NCBI GenBank assembly: GCA_977006965.1
Contig: OZ345356.1
Span: 930,001-994,000 of the forward strand
Length of the DNA: 64,000 nt
Source of the DNA: Phymatolithon calcareum
Lineage: Eukaryota; Rhodophyta; Florideophyceae; Hapalidiales
Direction: 5' to 3'
The notes under the pieces are model-generated. The model did no database searches. It worked only from the letters and a program-made list of their open reading frames with translations, and was not told the origin of the DNA. Every line of letters begins with the position of its first letter. The stretch's first letter is position 1. This document shows positions 21,207 through 33,246 of this stretch, piece after piece. The translations under genes and the position numbers were made by a program.

Positions 21207-24200
21207 CTACGACTTCCTCGCGCATATAACCATGTCATGTGCGAACTTGGCCGTCTTGACACGATCGAGTGGCTTGGTGAGTGCATCCGCAATCATCATC
21301 TCAGTACTGCAATACTTGATAGATATCTTGCCCGTGGCAACCACATCACGAACATAGTGATATTGGATGTCTATGTGCTTGTTCCTCTGAGTGATGCCTG
21401 CGTTTCGCCCGGTCGCGATCGCACTTTGACTGTCAGTGAACAGAGTCATGGCGGATGGCTTCTCGAGACCTTGAACATCGGCAATTATCCTTGACAACCA
21501 GACAGATTCCTTGGCGGCGGCACACGAAGCGATGTATTTCGCTTCGCATGTTGAAGTGGCGACGATGGTTTGCTTCTTTGAACACCAGCTTATGGCTCCC
21601 CCTGCAAGAAGGAACACATAGCCACTCGTGGACCGTCTTGTCTCAACACATCCCGCCCAATCCGCATCCGTGTAACCGATTGGAACCAAACTCCCACTTC
21701 CACCGAACAAAATTCCGTGATCTCGAGTACCCGCAATATATCGCAGAACACGCTTCACGCCTATCCAGTGACGTTTCAGAGGCTTTTCGCAGAACGAGGA
21801 CAGCTTTCCGACCGAGTCCGAGATGTCTGGGCGTGTACCAACCATCAAGTACATGAGACTTCCGATGGCTGGACGGTATGGAACTTGTTCACCGACGAGC
21901 TGGGTGATGTCGACTTCTTCGGTTCCGGTGTTCTTGTTGCTTGACTCCATAGGGGTTGGTGCTGGTTTCGAGTTCTCCGTTCCGAAACGTTCCAAGACTG
22001 ACTGAGCGTAGACCGACTGCGAGAGGTGAAGAGTTCGAAGTATGCGATCTCGGCGAATTTCAAGTCCAAGACAAACAATAGCTTCTCCAAGGTCCTTCAC
22101 CTCGAATCGCTTGTTCAGCTCCCCCTTGATCCACGAAATAGCAGAAGTATTGTTTCCGGCAATCAGCAAGTCATCCACATATAGCGCGTTGATCATGATG
22201 CTGCTTGACTTATGCCGGACATAAAGACAAGGATCATTGGGACTACTTGAGAAGCCGAGCTGGTCGATGAGGAATTTGTCGATCTTGGCATGCCACTGTC
22301 GCGGAGCTTGTTTCAGACCGTATAGTGCCTTCAAGAGCTTGCAAACAAGGTCAGGACGCTTGGGATCACGAAATCCAGACGGAACCTCCATGTAGATGTC
22401 TTCGTCAAGGTCACCATGCAAGAAAGCCGTAACAACATCCATTTGGTATAGTTCCAAATCATGGACAGCAACGGTTGCAAGTAGGATACGAATCGAGGTG
22501 AACTTTACGATTGGGGCATACGTTTCACAGTAGTCCACCCCAAGTCCACCCCATGCACCTGTCGAAACTCTTTCGCAACAATGCGAACTTTAGGGCCTGT
22601 ATCCTTGACCTTGAAGACACACTTGCACGGTAGAACGTTCATGACAGGCTTGCGAGTGACCAACTTCCAAGTGTTGTAGCGGGTTAGTGACGAGTGTTCA
22701 TTCTCAATGCCCGGAGACCAGAAGTCGACATTTTTAATTGAAGTCGCTTCCTTGAAGGTCTGAGGCACTTGATGAGAAGACAAACCGGTTTCAGATGCAA
22801 GGTTGACGGACTTGAAGGCCAGCATAGCAGTATGCGAGGGAGCGTTCCAGAAGTCAGTGGATGGTTTTAAGACCCGAGCTGACCTGCGCAGAATGGGTTT
22901 GGCGATCATCGGTATAGTTACCTCAGATTCCGGTAGTTGTTGTTCTGCATCGTCCGCCTGCTGTCCTTCTTCGTTAGTCACATCGAGGTTCTTGTTGTTT
23001 TCCTCCGAAGTGTTCCTAGCTTCAACCGTATCCTCGCATGCTTGGACGACTCCGTCGTCTGGAATGTCAGTGGATACATCCGTTTCAGCCTCACCTAATC
23101 CGCAATCCGATTCGTCCAACGTCACATCCCTTGACACAATCACCTTCTTGGAGCTTAGATCCCACAGCTTATATACTTTGGACGAAGTCGCATATCCCAG
23201 CATAATGGCTTCACGAGTTCGAGAGTCGAGTTTCTTAACCTTCTTTTTCGGAATCACGTACCAACACTTTATGCCAAATACACGTAAGTGTCCCAAGTCT
23301 GGAGCGGCACCCATCCATATGTGATGGGGGGTCGTGTTTGAAGGAAGTCCTCGTGACGTAACTCGATTGCGCACATACACACCAGTAGCAAGTGCTTCAG
23401 CCCAGAACTTCTTCTCGATGCCTCTGTGATGAATCATCGAGCGCACCAAGTTGAGAAGTGTGCGGTTCATGTGCTCAGCCACCCCATTCTGTTGTGGGGT
23501 ATATGCTACTGTGAGTTGCTGATGTATACCGTGTTGTGCCAGATATGCCTCGAACTCGTTGGAAAGGTACTCGCCTCCGTTCTCGGTCCTAATAGCCTTG
23601 AGCTTTGGTGCAGTCGAGAAGTCCTGAACGTTCAAATGCTTAAGCTTTCCACCAGTATGGGTTTCAGCATACTTGTGGAACTTTCGAAAACACTCAAAGC
23701 TCTCCGACTTCCGTCGCATGGTGTATACCGTGGTCCATTTGGAGTGATCATCGATGAATGTGATGAAGTATCGAGAGCCTCCAAGAGATGGAATGTCGAT
23801 AGGACGTAAGACGTCGGAATGTATGAGGTTGAGGACAGCTTCAGAACGAGTAGTACTAGACTTTGGGATAGGAGCGCGATGACCTTTGCCGGCGAGACAG
23901 CCCTTGCATGGATGTTCCGAGATTGGATTGGGAGCTAGGTTCACACCTTTGACCAACCCATGACGTGCCATATCAGAGATACCAGAGGGATGGACATGAG
24001 CGAGACGTTCATGCCAAAGCTGGAGGCTAGCAAGACAAGAAACTTCGGTAACTTTATTGCCATCTGCAAGATCGAGTGAGTAGAGACTCTTGCGAAGTGT
24101 TCCTGTAGCAACCGTGTCATGATGAGCTTTAACATAGCAACGACTGTTCTTGAACGTAATCCCATATCCATACTCATCCATTTTGGATACCGATAGTAAA

Positions 24201-24875
24201 GAATATCCAAAATCCGGTATGTGCATAACGTCCCTGAGTTTGCATTTCGACGGCTTCCCATTCACATTGATCGTAATAATGGCATCACCCTTTCCAGCGA
24301 TTCTGGCCTTTGCTTTCGTTCCCATTTTAACAGTAGACGAAAGTTCGGTGTACGTGCAGAAGAGTGAGCGGTCAAACGTCATGTGAGATGTGCTTCCAGA
24401 GTCAATGATCCAGGACATGGACTTCTCGGAAATGTCGGAATTGCGCACCTTGGCCATCAAGCATACAAAGTCGGAATCAGACATGACACGAACAGGTTCC
24501 GACTCATCAGTCAGAAATGCAGATGGTTTTGTTTGCTTTTGATTCCGACGTTTGTATCCTTCCGGAGCAAGGTGAGGGAATTTGGTCCAAAACTTAACGC
24601 TCCTATGACCGGATCGATGACAATGGTCGCAGTGATCACGAATGCGTTCTCCATCGCGTCTGGCCGTGAACAGTGCGGCAGTCTCAGCTTTCACGGTTGA
24701 TGCTTCGACTCTCATAGACATACGCTGCTCCTCTTGCAAAAGTCTGCTCTTCACAAACTCGAGCGAGAATGACTCATCCTCGTTGCCAAGAGCATCGAGT
24801 GCACTGATTACGCTATCGTACCGTTCCGGAAGTCAGTTAAGAACAGCCATCGCCATTTCTTTGCGAGTTGTCCAT
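21207..24875 (-). pseudogene. E5 gag-pol with internal gag deletion and frameshift
   Basis: Start codon at 24873-24875 (MDNSQ) is followed after only about 13 bases by sequence from the middle of Gag (KEMAMAVLN). About 0.41 kb of gag is missing relative to E7, and the junction is out of frame. A Gly codon is TGA at 24833-24835. The zinc knuckle is CDHCHRSGHRSVKF, with the last Cys replaced by Phe, as in E7. In integrase the second Asp is Glu (RTENGGEY). An 11-bp tandem duplication AGTCCACCCCA (22532-22542/22543-22553) shifts the frame in RT. RT YVDD and RNase H motifs remain. Inactive. Confidence 0.9.
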
Positions 24876-25370
24876 TTTGTGGAGTGTGGGTCTTCAATTC
24901 TTGTCGAAAATCCGTTCGGGGAGTCCACTGCGAGTCAACCGAAGTTAACTATCAAGGCAATCTGTCCCGTATAAGAAATTCCTTCGAGTAAATGTGACCC
25001 GGACCTTGATCGGGGGATGGCTCCATGACCGTATACCTCTTGTGGCGTTTTGGTACACCTGAACCTGCAGTCGGCAACACGCACTGCAAGACGTTTTTGT
25101 GGTATCCTGAAATGGGCCTAGTAAGAATCAAAGATTTTTAACAAGGATACGCAACAGGAAAACCCTTGTGGTGTTTTGGTACACCTGAACCTGCAGCCGG
25201 CAACGAGCACTGCAAGACGCTTACTGAACCCCTGAAGCGGACCGAGCAAGAATCAACAATTCTTGACAAGGATCCGCAAGCAGGAAGATCAGACAGAGAC
25301 AGATCGGGGGCGAAGGAGAATCCCGGAGATGATGACGATGATGATGAAACGCGGTGGTTGAGGTGCGTTG
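24876..25370 (-). other. E5 leader
   Basis: Contains two leader-repeat copies (around 25035-25098 and 25160-25225). The sequence nearest the PBS (GGTTGAGGTGCGTTG on the plus strand) is of the E7/E14 leader type. Confidence 0.65.
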
Positions 25371-25385
25371 TCTGGGCCCATAATT
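25371..25385 (-). other. E5 primer-binding site, degenerate
   Basis: Plus strand TCTGGGCCCATAATT: the last two bases (CC in intact copies) are TT, and the adjacent LTR base is A instead of T. Otherwise iMet type. Confidence 0.75.
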
Positions 25386-25810
25386 AGTTGGAGAAGGTTA
25401 GGCAAGTGATGAGGAGAAAGAAAAAGTTTGGTTGATGTGAAATGGTTGAGTAGGAGCTGAGATAGGTGAGAATGAGTTCCTTGGTTTATTGACTTGGCGG
25501 ACCTCAGGTCAAGACTATATAGACCTGAGAACTCAATCAACTTGATCAAAAAACCCTAACCCTAAACAAATTTGTCATAATATCGTATGACACGTGTAAC
25601 ATGAAAAAAATCAAGAATAATCTCCTGAGTGAGGGGAGTATGATTATCATACTCTAATCATACTTTGACACGTGTTACTGCCAATCATTTTGATTCAAAG
25701 TTCTGAGACACATTGACTTTCGACTTGACACGTGTACACCTGTACCGAGATCATACCTTGATATTGAAGAGTGTTCGCGACTAGAGCTCCAAGCAATCAC
25801 ACTTCCAACA
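25386..25810 (-). repeat. E5 5' LTR (E7-like subfamily)
   Basis: 425 bp, AGTTGGAGAAGGTTAGGC...CACTTCCAACA on the plus strand. It matches the LTR of E7 (28222-28665) rather than that of its own partner at 20742. It cuts E6 pol at the VIVSRD codons. Confidence 0.85.
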
Positions 25811-27973
25811 GTCCCTTGACACAATCACTTTCCGCAACTCCGCATCCCACAGCTTATACCCTTTTGATGCCAACGAGTATCCCAGCATAATCGGCTCACG
25901 AGTACGACAGTCGTGTTTCTTCACTTTCTTCTTCGGAATCACGTACCAAAACTTGGCGCCAAATACGCGCAAGTGTCCCAAATCTGGAGGGGCACCCATC
26001 CATATGTGATGGGGGGTCGTGTTCGAAGGAGTCCTCGTGACGTAACTCGGTTGCGCACATACACAGCAGTTGCCAACGCTTCAGCCCAGAACTTCTTCTC
26101 GATGCCTCTGTGATGGAGCATCGAGCGCACTAAGTTGAGAAGTGTGCGGTTCATGCGTTCAGCCACCCCATTTTGCTGTGGGGTGTAAGCGACTGTGAGC
26201 TGTTGATGGATGCCGTGTTCCACAAGATATGCCTTGAACTCGTTTGAAAGGTACTCGCCTCCATTGTCGGTCCTAATTGCTTTGAGCTTAGTTGCTTTCG
26301 AGAAGTCCTGTATGTTCAATTGCTTAAGTATTCTACCTTTATGGGTTTGAGCGTACTTGTGAAACTTCCGAAAACACTCAAAGCTCTCCGATTTCTTTCG
26401 CATGGTGAATACCGTGGTCCACTTGGAGTGATCATCGATGAATGTGATGAAGTACTGTGATCCTCCAAGGGACGGAATATCGATAGGACCAAGAACGTCT
26501 GAATGTACGAGATCGAGAACAGCGGTGGAGCAAGAACTACTGTACTTTGGAATCGGAGCACGATGACCTTTGCCGGCAAGACAACCATTACATGGATGTG
26601 TGGACTGTGATTTGGGAGCAATCTTTACACCTTTCACCACCCCATGGATTACCATTCCGGTAATTCCAGTGTGGTCAACATGCGCAAGTCGTTCATGCCA
26701 GAGCTGTAGGCTCGCGAGACAGGAAACTTCGTTAAGTTTATTTCCATCTGCAAGGTCTAGAGAGTAGAGTCTTTTGCGTAGAGTACCTGTTGCGATAGTG
26801 TCATGATGAGCTTAAACATAGCAACGGCTGTTCTTGAACGTTATACCATATCTGTTCTCATCCATTTTTGAGACAGACAATAGAGAGTATCCAAAGTTGG
26901 GTATGTGCATAACGTCCTTGAGCTTTCGTTTTAACGATTTGCCGTTCACATTAAGCGTAATGATGATATCACCTTTTCCAGCGATTGTGGCCTGTGCTTT
27001 TGTTCCCATTTCGACGGTTGAAGACATTTTGGTGTATGAGCAGAAGATTGAACGATCGAATGTCTTATGCGATGTACTACCAGAGTCGATGATCCATGAC
27101 TTTGACTTCTCGGAAATATCAGAATCGCGCACCTTGACCATCAGGCATACAAAGTCGGAATCGGACATAACACGAACATGTTCCGATTCATCGGTCAGGA
27201 ATGCAGCTGGTTTCGTTTTGCTTTCCATTCCGATTTTTGTACCCTTCAGGAGCAAGGTGTGTAAACTTGGTCCAATATTTCACACTTCTATGTCCAGATC
27301 CATGACAATGTTCACAGTAGTCACGAATTCGTTCTCCATCGCGTCTGGCAGTGAAAAGTGCAGCAGTCTCAGCTTTGACGGTTGATGCTTCGACACGCAT
27401 TGACATGCGTTGCTCTTCCTGGAGTAGTCGACTCTTCACAAATTCAAGTGAGAATGATTCGTCTTCATTGCCGAGAGCATCAAATGCACTTATCAAGCTG
27501 GCGTAGCGTTCGAGAAGTCCGTTCAATACAGCCATGGCCATTTCTTTATCGTCAATATCGACACCCATTGACTTGAGGGTGGATGCGAGTTGGCGAATGC
27601 GGTTCGTATAGGGCAGTATTTTCTCGTCCTCGAGCATAGTGGCAGTGTAGAACTTGCGTCTTGCGGCCAGTTTGTTCAAAATAGTGTGTCGTTCGAAGAT
27701 ATTGAGAATCGACGTCCACATCTCTTTGGCCGTTTCGACATCTTGCACATGCTCGAGATGTTCGTCTGAAAGCGAGAGACAGATGATAGCCTTTGCTTTA
27801 TTGCCATTACGACGCCAGAGCTTGAAATCGTCGGAATCTCGTGCCGGTGGATCGTCCTCTATGAACTCGTCGAGTTCGCGGAATGATAGTGCTTGCTGAA
27901 TTTTCTGTTTCCAAGCGTGGAAATTGGTCTCATTTAACTTTTCGACCTTCAGCGTTCCTTGGGAGTTGTCCAT
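25811..27973 (-). pseudogene. E6 gag-protease-integrase remnant
   Basis: ATG at 27971-27973 (MDNSQGTLKVEKL). Gag has CEHCHGSGHRSVKY: the last zinc-knuckle Cys is Tyr. An extra T in TTTT near 27213-27217 shifts the frame, a TAA at 26812-26814 follows CYV after protease (shared with E8 and E14), and a one-base loss near 26031 shifts integrase. Integrase keeps WHERLAH/CNGC, HSDVLG, RTDNGGEY and VAERMN. RT and RNase H are absent, cut away at the E5 border. Confidence 0.88.
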
Positions 27974-28221
27974 TTTGCGGAGTGGGGGTCTTCTATTCTT
28001 GTCGAAAATCCGTTCGGGGAGTCCACTGCGAGTCGACACAGGGTCAACTATCAAGGCAATCTATCCCTTATATGAAATTCCTTCGAGTCGGAATGACCCG
28101 GTTCTTGATCGGGGGATGGCTCAATGGCCGTATTCTTCTTGTCGCGTTTTGGTACAGCTGAACCTGCAGCAGGCAACACGTACTGCAAGACGTTATGCAG
28201 TCTTCTGAAGCGGGCCCCACT
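27974..28221 (-). other. E6 leader remnant
   Basis: Includes one leader-repeat copy (around 28130-28195), then is cut by the E7 LTR before reaching a PBS. Confidence 0.65.
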
Positions 28222-28665
28222 TGTTGGAAGTGTGATTGCTTGGAGCTCTAGTCGCAAACACACTTCAATATCCAGGTATGATCTCGGTACACGTGTACAC
28301 GTGTCAAGTCGAAAGTCAAAGTGTCTCAGAACTTTGAATCAAAATGATTGGCAGTAACGTGTCAAAGTATGATTAGAGTATGATAATCATACTCCCCTCA
28401 CTCAGGAGATGATTCTTGATTTATTTCATGTTACACGTGTCATATAATATTATGACAAATTTGTTTCGGGGTAGTGTGTCTCCGTCGTTAATTAGGGTTA
28501 CTTGATCAAGTTGATTGAGTTCTCAGGTCTATATAGTCTTGACGTGAGGTCCGCCAAGTCAATAAACTAAGGAACTCATTCTCACCTATCTCAGCTTCTA
28601 CTCAACCATTTTCCTTCAACCAAACTTTTTCTTTCTCCCCATCGCTTGCCTAACCTTCTTCAACA
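28222..28665 (+). repeat. E7 5' LTR
   Basis: 444 bp, TGTTGGAAGTGTGATTGC...CTTCTTCAACA. Contains doubled CACGTG near 28291-28306, the U3 palindrome, CTATATAG and CAATAAAC. U5 resembles E14 and the right LTR of E5. Confidence 0.9.
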
Positions 28666-28680
28666 GGTTATGGGCCCAGT
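28666..28680 (+). other. E7 primer-binding site
   Basis: GGTTATGGGCCCAGT directly after the LTR. Confidence 0.88.
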
Positions 28681-29249
28681 CAACGGACCTCCACCACCGC
28701 GTTTCATCATCATCGTCATTATCTCCGGGGTTCTCCTTCGCCCCCGATCGGTCTCTGTCTGATCTTTCTCCTTGCGTATCCTTGTGAAGAATCGTTGTTT
28801 CTTGCTCGGCCCGCTCCAGAAGATTCTTGTCTCCGATTCTACTGCTCGCGTATCCTCGTTAAGTATGTCTGATCCTTACGGGGCCCGCTTCAGGGGTTCA
28901 CTAAGCGTCTTGCAGTGCGCGTTGCCGGCTGCAGGTTCAGGTGTACCAAAACCCCACAAGGGTTTTTCTGTCGCGTATCCTTGTTAAAAATCTTTGATTC
29001 TTACTAGGCCCGTTTCAGGATACCACAAAAACGTCTTGCAGTGCGTGTTGCCGACTGCAGGTTCAGGTGTAAAAAAACGCCACAAGAGGTATACGGCCAT
29101 CGAGCCATCCCCCGATCAAGGTCCAGGTCACATTGACTTGAAGGAATTTCTTATACGGGATAAATTGCCTCGATAGTTAACTTCGGTTGACTCGCAGTGG
29201 ACTCCCCGAACGGATTTTCGACAAGAATATAAGACCCACACTCCACAAA
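28681..29249 (+). other. E7 leader
   Basis: 569 bp. Three units with CCTTGT/CCTCGT...GGCCCG arms (28778, 28853, 28978 regions), and two leader-repeat copies (around 28907-28968 and 29030-29090). Confidence 0.65.
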
Positions 29250-31801
29250 ATGGACAACTCGCAAGGAACGATGAAGGTCGAGAAACTCAATGAGACCAAT
29301 TTCCATGCTTGGAAACAGAAAATTCAGCCAGTACTATCATTCCGCGAACTTGATGAACACATTGAGAACGATCCACCAGCACGGGACTCGGACGATTTCA
29401 CTCTCTGGCGTCGAAGTGACAACAAGGCAAAGGCCATTATCGGACTTTCTCTCTCCGATGAACATCTCGAGCATGTGCAAGATGTGAATACGGCCAAGGA
29501 AATGTGGCAGTCGATTCTCAATATCTTTGAACGACATACACTACTGAACAAACTGGCCGCTCGGCGCAAGTTCTATACCGCCACAATGCTCGACGACGAG
29601 AAAATACTTTCTTATACGAACCGTATTCGCCAGCTCGCATCCACCCTCAAGTCAATGGGTGTTGATATCGACGACAAAGAAATGGCGATGGCTGTGCTTA
29701 ACGGACTTCCGGAACGGTACGATAGCTTAATCAGTGCACTCGATGCTCTTGGCAACGAGGATGAGTCATTCTCGCTCGAGTTTGTGAAGAGCAGACTTTT
29801 GCAAGAGGAGCAGCGTATGTCGATGAGAGTCGAAGCATCAACCGTGAAAGCTGAGACTGCCGCACTGTTCACAGCCAGACGCGATGGAGAACGCATTCGT
29901 GATCACTGCGACCATTGTCATCGATCCGGTCATAAGAGCGTTAAGTTTTGGACCAAATTCCCTCACCTTGCTCCGGAAGGATACAAACGTCGGAATGAAA
30001 AGCAAGCAAAACCATCTGCATTTCTGACTGATGAGTCGGAACCTGTTCGTGTCATGTCTGATTCCGACTTTGTATGCTTGATGGCCAAGGTGCGCAATTC
30101 CGACATTTCCGAGAAGTTCAAGTCCTGGATCATTGACTCTGGAAGCACATCTCACATGACGTTTGACCGCTCACTCTTCTGCACGTACACCGAACTTTCG
30201 TCTACTGTTAAAATGGGAACGAAAGCTAAGGCCACAATCGCTGGAAAGGGTGATGCCATTATTACGATCAATGTGAATGGGAAGCCGTCGAAATGCAAAC
30301 TCAGGGATGTTATGCACATACCGGACTTTGGATACTCTTTACTATCGGTATCCAAAATGGATGAGTATGGATATGGGATTACGTTCAAGAACAGTCGTTT
30401 CTATGTTAAAGCTCATGACGACACAGTTTCTACAGGAACACTTCGCAAGAGTCTCTACTCACTCGATCTTGCAGATGGCAATAAAGTTACCGAAGTTTCT
30501 TGTCTTGCTAGCCTCCAGCTTTGGCATGAACGTCTCGCTCATGTCCATCCCTCTGGTATCTCTGATATGGCACGTCATGGGTTGGTCAAAGGTGTGAACC
30601 TAGCTCCCAATCCAATCTCAGAACATCTATGCAAGGGCTGTCTTGCCGGCAAAGGTCATCGCGCTCCTATCCCAAAGTCTAGTAGTGCTCGTTCTGAAGC
30701 TGTCCTCAACCTCGTACATTCCGACGTCTTACGTCCTATCGACATTCCATCTCTTGGAGGCTCTCGATACTTCATCACATTCATCGATGATCACTCCAAA
30801 TGGACCACGGTATACACCATGCGAAGGAAGTCGGAGAGCTTTGAATGTTTTCGAAAGTTCCACAAGTATGCTGAAACCCATACTGGTAGAAAGCTTAAGC
30901 ATTCGAACGTTCAGGACTTCTCGACTGCACCAAAGCTCAAGGCTATTAGGACCGATAACGGAGGCGAGTACCTTTCCAACGAGTTCGAGGCATATCTGGC
31001 ACAACACGGTATACATCAGCAACTCACAGTAGCATATACCCCACAACAGAATGGGGTGGCTGAGCACATGAACCGCACACTTCTCAACTTGGTGCGCTCG
31101 ATGCTTCATCACAGAGGCATCGAGAAGAAGTTCTGGGCTGAAGCACTTGCTACTGGTGTGTATGTGCGCAATCGAGTTACGTCACGAGGACTTCCTTCAA
31201 ACACGACCCCCCATCACATATGGATGGGTGCCGCTCCAGACTTGGGACACTTACGTGTATTTGGCATAAAGTGTTGGTACGTGATTCCGAAAAAGAAGGT
31301 TAAGAAACTCGACTCTCGAACTCGTGAAGCCATTATGCTGGGATATGCGACTTCGTCCAAAGGATATAAGCTTTGGGATCTAAGCTCCAAGAAGGTGATT
31401 GTGTCAAGGGATGTGACGTTGGACGAATCGGATTGCGGATTAGGTGAGGCTGAAACGGATGTATCCACTGACATTCCAGACGACGGAGTCGTCCAAACAT
31501 GGGAGTATACGGTTGAAGATAAAGACACTTCGGAGGAAAACAACAAGAACCTCGATGTGACTAACGAAGAAGGGCAGCAGGCGGACGATGCAGAACCACC
31601 TACAACACTACCGGCATCTGAAGTAACTACACCGATGACCGCAAAACCAATTCTGCGCAGGTCAGCTCGGGTCTCAAAACCACCCACTGACTTCTGGAGA
31701 GCTCCCCCGCACACTGCAATGCTTGCCTTCGAATCTGTCAATCTCGCATCGGAATCGGCTTTGTCTTCTCATCAAATACCTCAGACCTTTAAGGAAGCGA
31801 C
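29250..31801 (+). CDS. E7 gag-protease-integrase-RT start, open frame truncated by insertion
   Basis: About 850 codons without a stop, from ATG at 29250 (MDNSQGTMKVEKLNETNFH) to the E8 LTR, whose first bases are read through (VVGGYG). Domains: Gag; zinc knuckle CDHCHRSGHKSVKF, where the fourth ligand Cys is Phe (also in E5); protease IIDSGSTSHM; integrase WHERLAH/CKGC, HSDVLR, RTDNGGEY, VAEHMN; and the acidic spacer before RT. RT catalytic core and RNase H are missing. Since no nonsense codon is present, the element was fairly intact when interrupted, apart from the zinc-knuckle change. Confidence 0.88.
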
Positions 31802-32246
31802 TGTTGTTGGAGGTTATGGAATGGATGAGGAGAGAAGAAAAGTTTGGTTGGTGAAGATTGGTTGACGAGAAGTGGAGTTAGGTGAGAATGAGTTCCTTAG
31901 ATTATTCACTTGGCGGACCTCAGGTCAAGACTGTATAGACCTGAGAACACAACCAGACTTAATCAAAACCCTAACTGACGACGGAGACACACTAACCCTA
32001 AACAAATTTGTCATACTATCATATGACACGTGTAACATGAAAAAAATCAAGAATCATCTACTGAGTGAGGGGAGTATGATTATCATACTCTTCTAATACT
32101 TTGACACGTATCACCGCCAATCTTCTTGATTCAAACTTCTGAGACACTTTGACTTTCGACTTGACACGTGTACACGTGTACCGAGATCATACCTTCATAT
32201 TGAAGTGTGTTTGCGACTAGAGCTCCAAGTAATCACATTTCCAACA
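31802..32246 (-). repeat. E8 3' LTR
   Basis: 445 bp, TGTTGTTGGAGGTTATGG...ATTTCCAACA on the plus strand. Same subfamily as 47756-48199 and 58260-58702 (GGTTATGGAAT). Left flank GCGAC. Confidence 0.9.
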
Positions 32247-32255
32247 CTCCCCCTT
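32247..32255 (-). other. E8 polypurine tract
   Basis: CTCCCCCTT next to the LTR (AAGGGGGAG in sense). Confidence 0.85.
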
Positions 32256-32769
32256 GATCGAGGCACACTACGACTTCCTCGCGCATATACCCATGTCATG
32301 TGCGAACTTGGCCGTCTTGACACGATCGAGTGGCTTGGTGAGTGCATCCGCAATCATCAACTCAGTACTGCAATACTTGATATATATCTTGCCCGTGGCA
32401 ACCACATCACGAACATAGTGATATTGGATGTCTATGTGCTTGTTCCTCTGAGTGATGGCTGCGTTTCGCCCGGTCGCGATCGCACTTTGACTGTCCGTGT
32501 ACAGAGTCATGGCGGATGGCTTCTCGAGACCTTGAACATCGGCAATGAGTCTTGATAACCAGACAGATTCCTTGGCGGCGGCACACGAAGCGATGTATTC
32601 CGCTTCGCATGGTGAAGTGGCGACGATGGTTTGCTTCTTTGAACGCCAGCTTATGGCTGCCCCTGCAAGAAGGAACTCATAGCCACTCGTGGACCGTCTT
32701 GTTGTTGGAAGTGTGATTGCTTGGAGCTCTAGTCGCAAACACACTTCAATATCAAGGTATGATCTCGGT

Positions 32770-32785
32770 ACACGTGTACACGTGT
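32770..32785. promoter_or_regulatory. Doubled CACGTG palindrome in LTR U3
   Basis: ACACGTGTACACGTGT is a perfect 16-bp palindrome containing two CACGTG (G-box/E-box) cores. Present at the equivalent place in nearly all family A, D, F and G LTRs of the window. Confidence 0.7.
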
Positions 32786-32858
32786 CAAGTCGAACGTCAA
32801 AGTGTCTCAGAACTTTGAATCAAGTAGATTGGCAGTGACACCTGTCAAAGTATGATAA

Positions 32859-32877
32859 GAGTATGATAATCATACTC
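32859..32877. promoter_or_regulatory. U3 palindrome GAGTATGATNATCATACTC
   Basis: 19-bp inverted repeat around one central base, kept in all family-A LTRs. Probable factor-binding or structural site; function unknown. Confidence 0.6.
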
Positions 32878-33010
32878 CCCTCACTCAGTAGATGATTCTT
32901 GATTTTTTTCATGTTACACGTGTCATATGATAGTATGACAAATTTGTTTAGGGTTAGTGTGTCTCCGTCGTCAGTTAGGGTTTTGATTAAGTCTGGTTGT
33001 GTTCTCTGGT

Positions 33011-33048
33011 CTATATAGTCTTGACCTGAGGTCCGCCAAGTGAATAAA
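33011..33048 (+). promoter_or_regulatory. LTR core promoter and poly(A) signal (E9 5' LTR)
   Basis: CTATATAG at 33011-33018 (TATA box) and AATAAA at 33043-33048. The short distance puts transcription start and polyadenylation signal close together, implying a short R region. Confidence 0.6.
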
Positions 33049-33147
33049 CCAAGGAACTCATTCTCACCTAACTCCACTTCTCCTTCACCAATCTTCACCA
33101 ACCAAACTTTTCCAATCTCCTAATCTTATCCCTAACCTCCAACAACA

Positions 33148-33162
33148 GGTTATGGGCCCAGT
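33148..33162 (+). other. E9 primer-binding site
   Basis: GGTTATGGGCCCAGT, half-tRNA iMet type, abutting the LTR. Confidence 0.9.
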
Positions 33163-33246
33163 CAGCGCTTGATCACCACCGCGCTTCATCATCATCGTCG
33201 TCTCCGGGGCTCATCCTTCGCCCCCGATCTTCTCCTGGTTGCGCAT

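Larger units (their letters stand above)
20742..25810 (-). mobile_element. E5: Ty1/copia element with mismatched ends (probable chimera)
   Basis: Minus-strand element with LTRs at 20742-21185 and 25386-25810, PPT, pol, partial gag and leader. Flanks do not match: CACTT on the left (20737-20741), GTCCC on the right (25811-25815). The two LTRs also differ strongly in their U5 part (GGAGGTTAGGGAGGAG versus GGAGAAGGTTAGGCAAG). A single insertion should have matching LTRs and duplication, so the two ends probably come from different elements joined by recombination. Confidence 0.8.
25811..28221 (-). mobile_element. E6: copia fragment between E5 and E7
   Basis: Minus-strand family-A internal region: part of integrase, protease, Gag and leader. 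Left end truncated by the E5 LTR, right end by the E7 LTR (CCACT at 28217-28221). No LTR of its own is in the window. Confidence 0.85.
28222..31801 (+). mobile_element. E7: 5' part of a copia element, cut by E8
   Basis: Plus-strand element with 5' LTR (28222-28665), PBS, leader and an open gag-protease-integrase-RT start. It ends where the E8 LTR was inserted (GCGAC at 31797-31801). Its 3' half is not in the window. Confidence 0.88.
32703..33147 (+). repeat. E9 5' LTR
   Basis: TGTTGGAAGTGTGATTGC...CTCCAACAACA. The borders are fixed by the duplication, showing that the LTR ends in CAACAACA. Confidence 0.95.

Noticed and set aside
32940-32990. Telomere-like TTAGGGTT and AACCCTAA words in LTRs
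   Set aside because: Single copies at fixed LTR positions, not tandem arrays; not a telomere or interstitial telomeric repeat.
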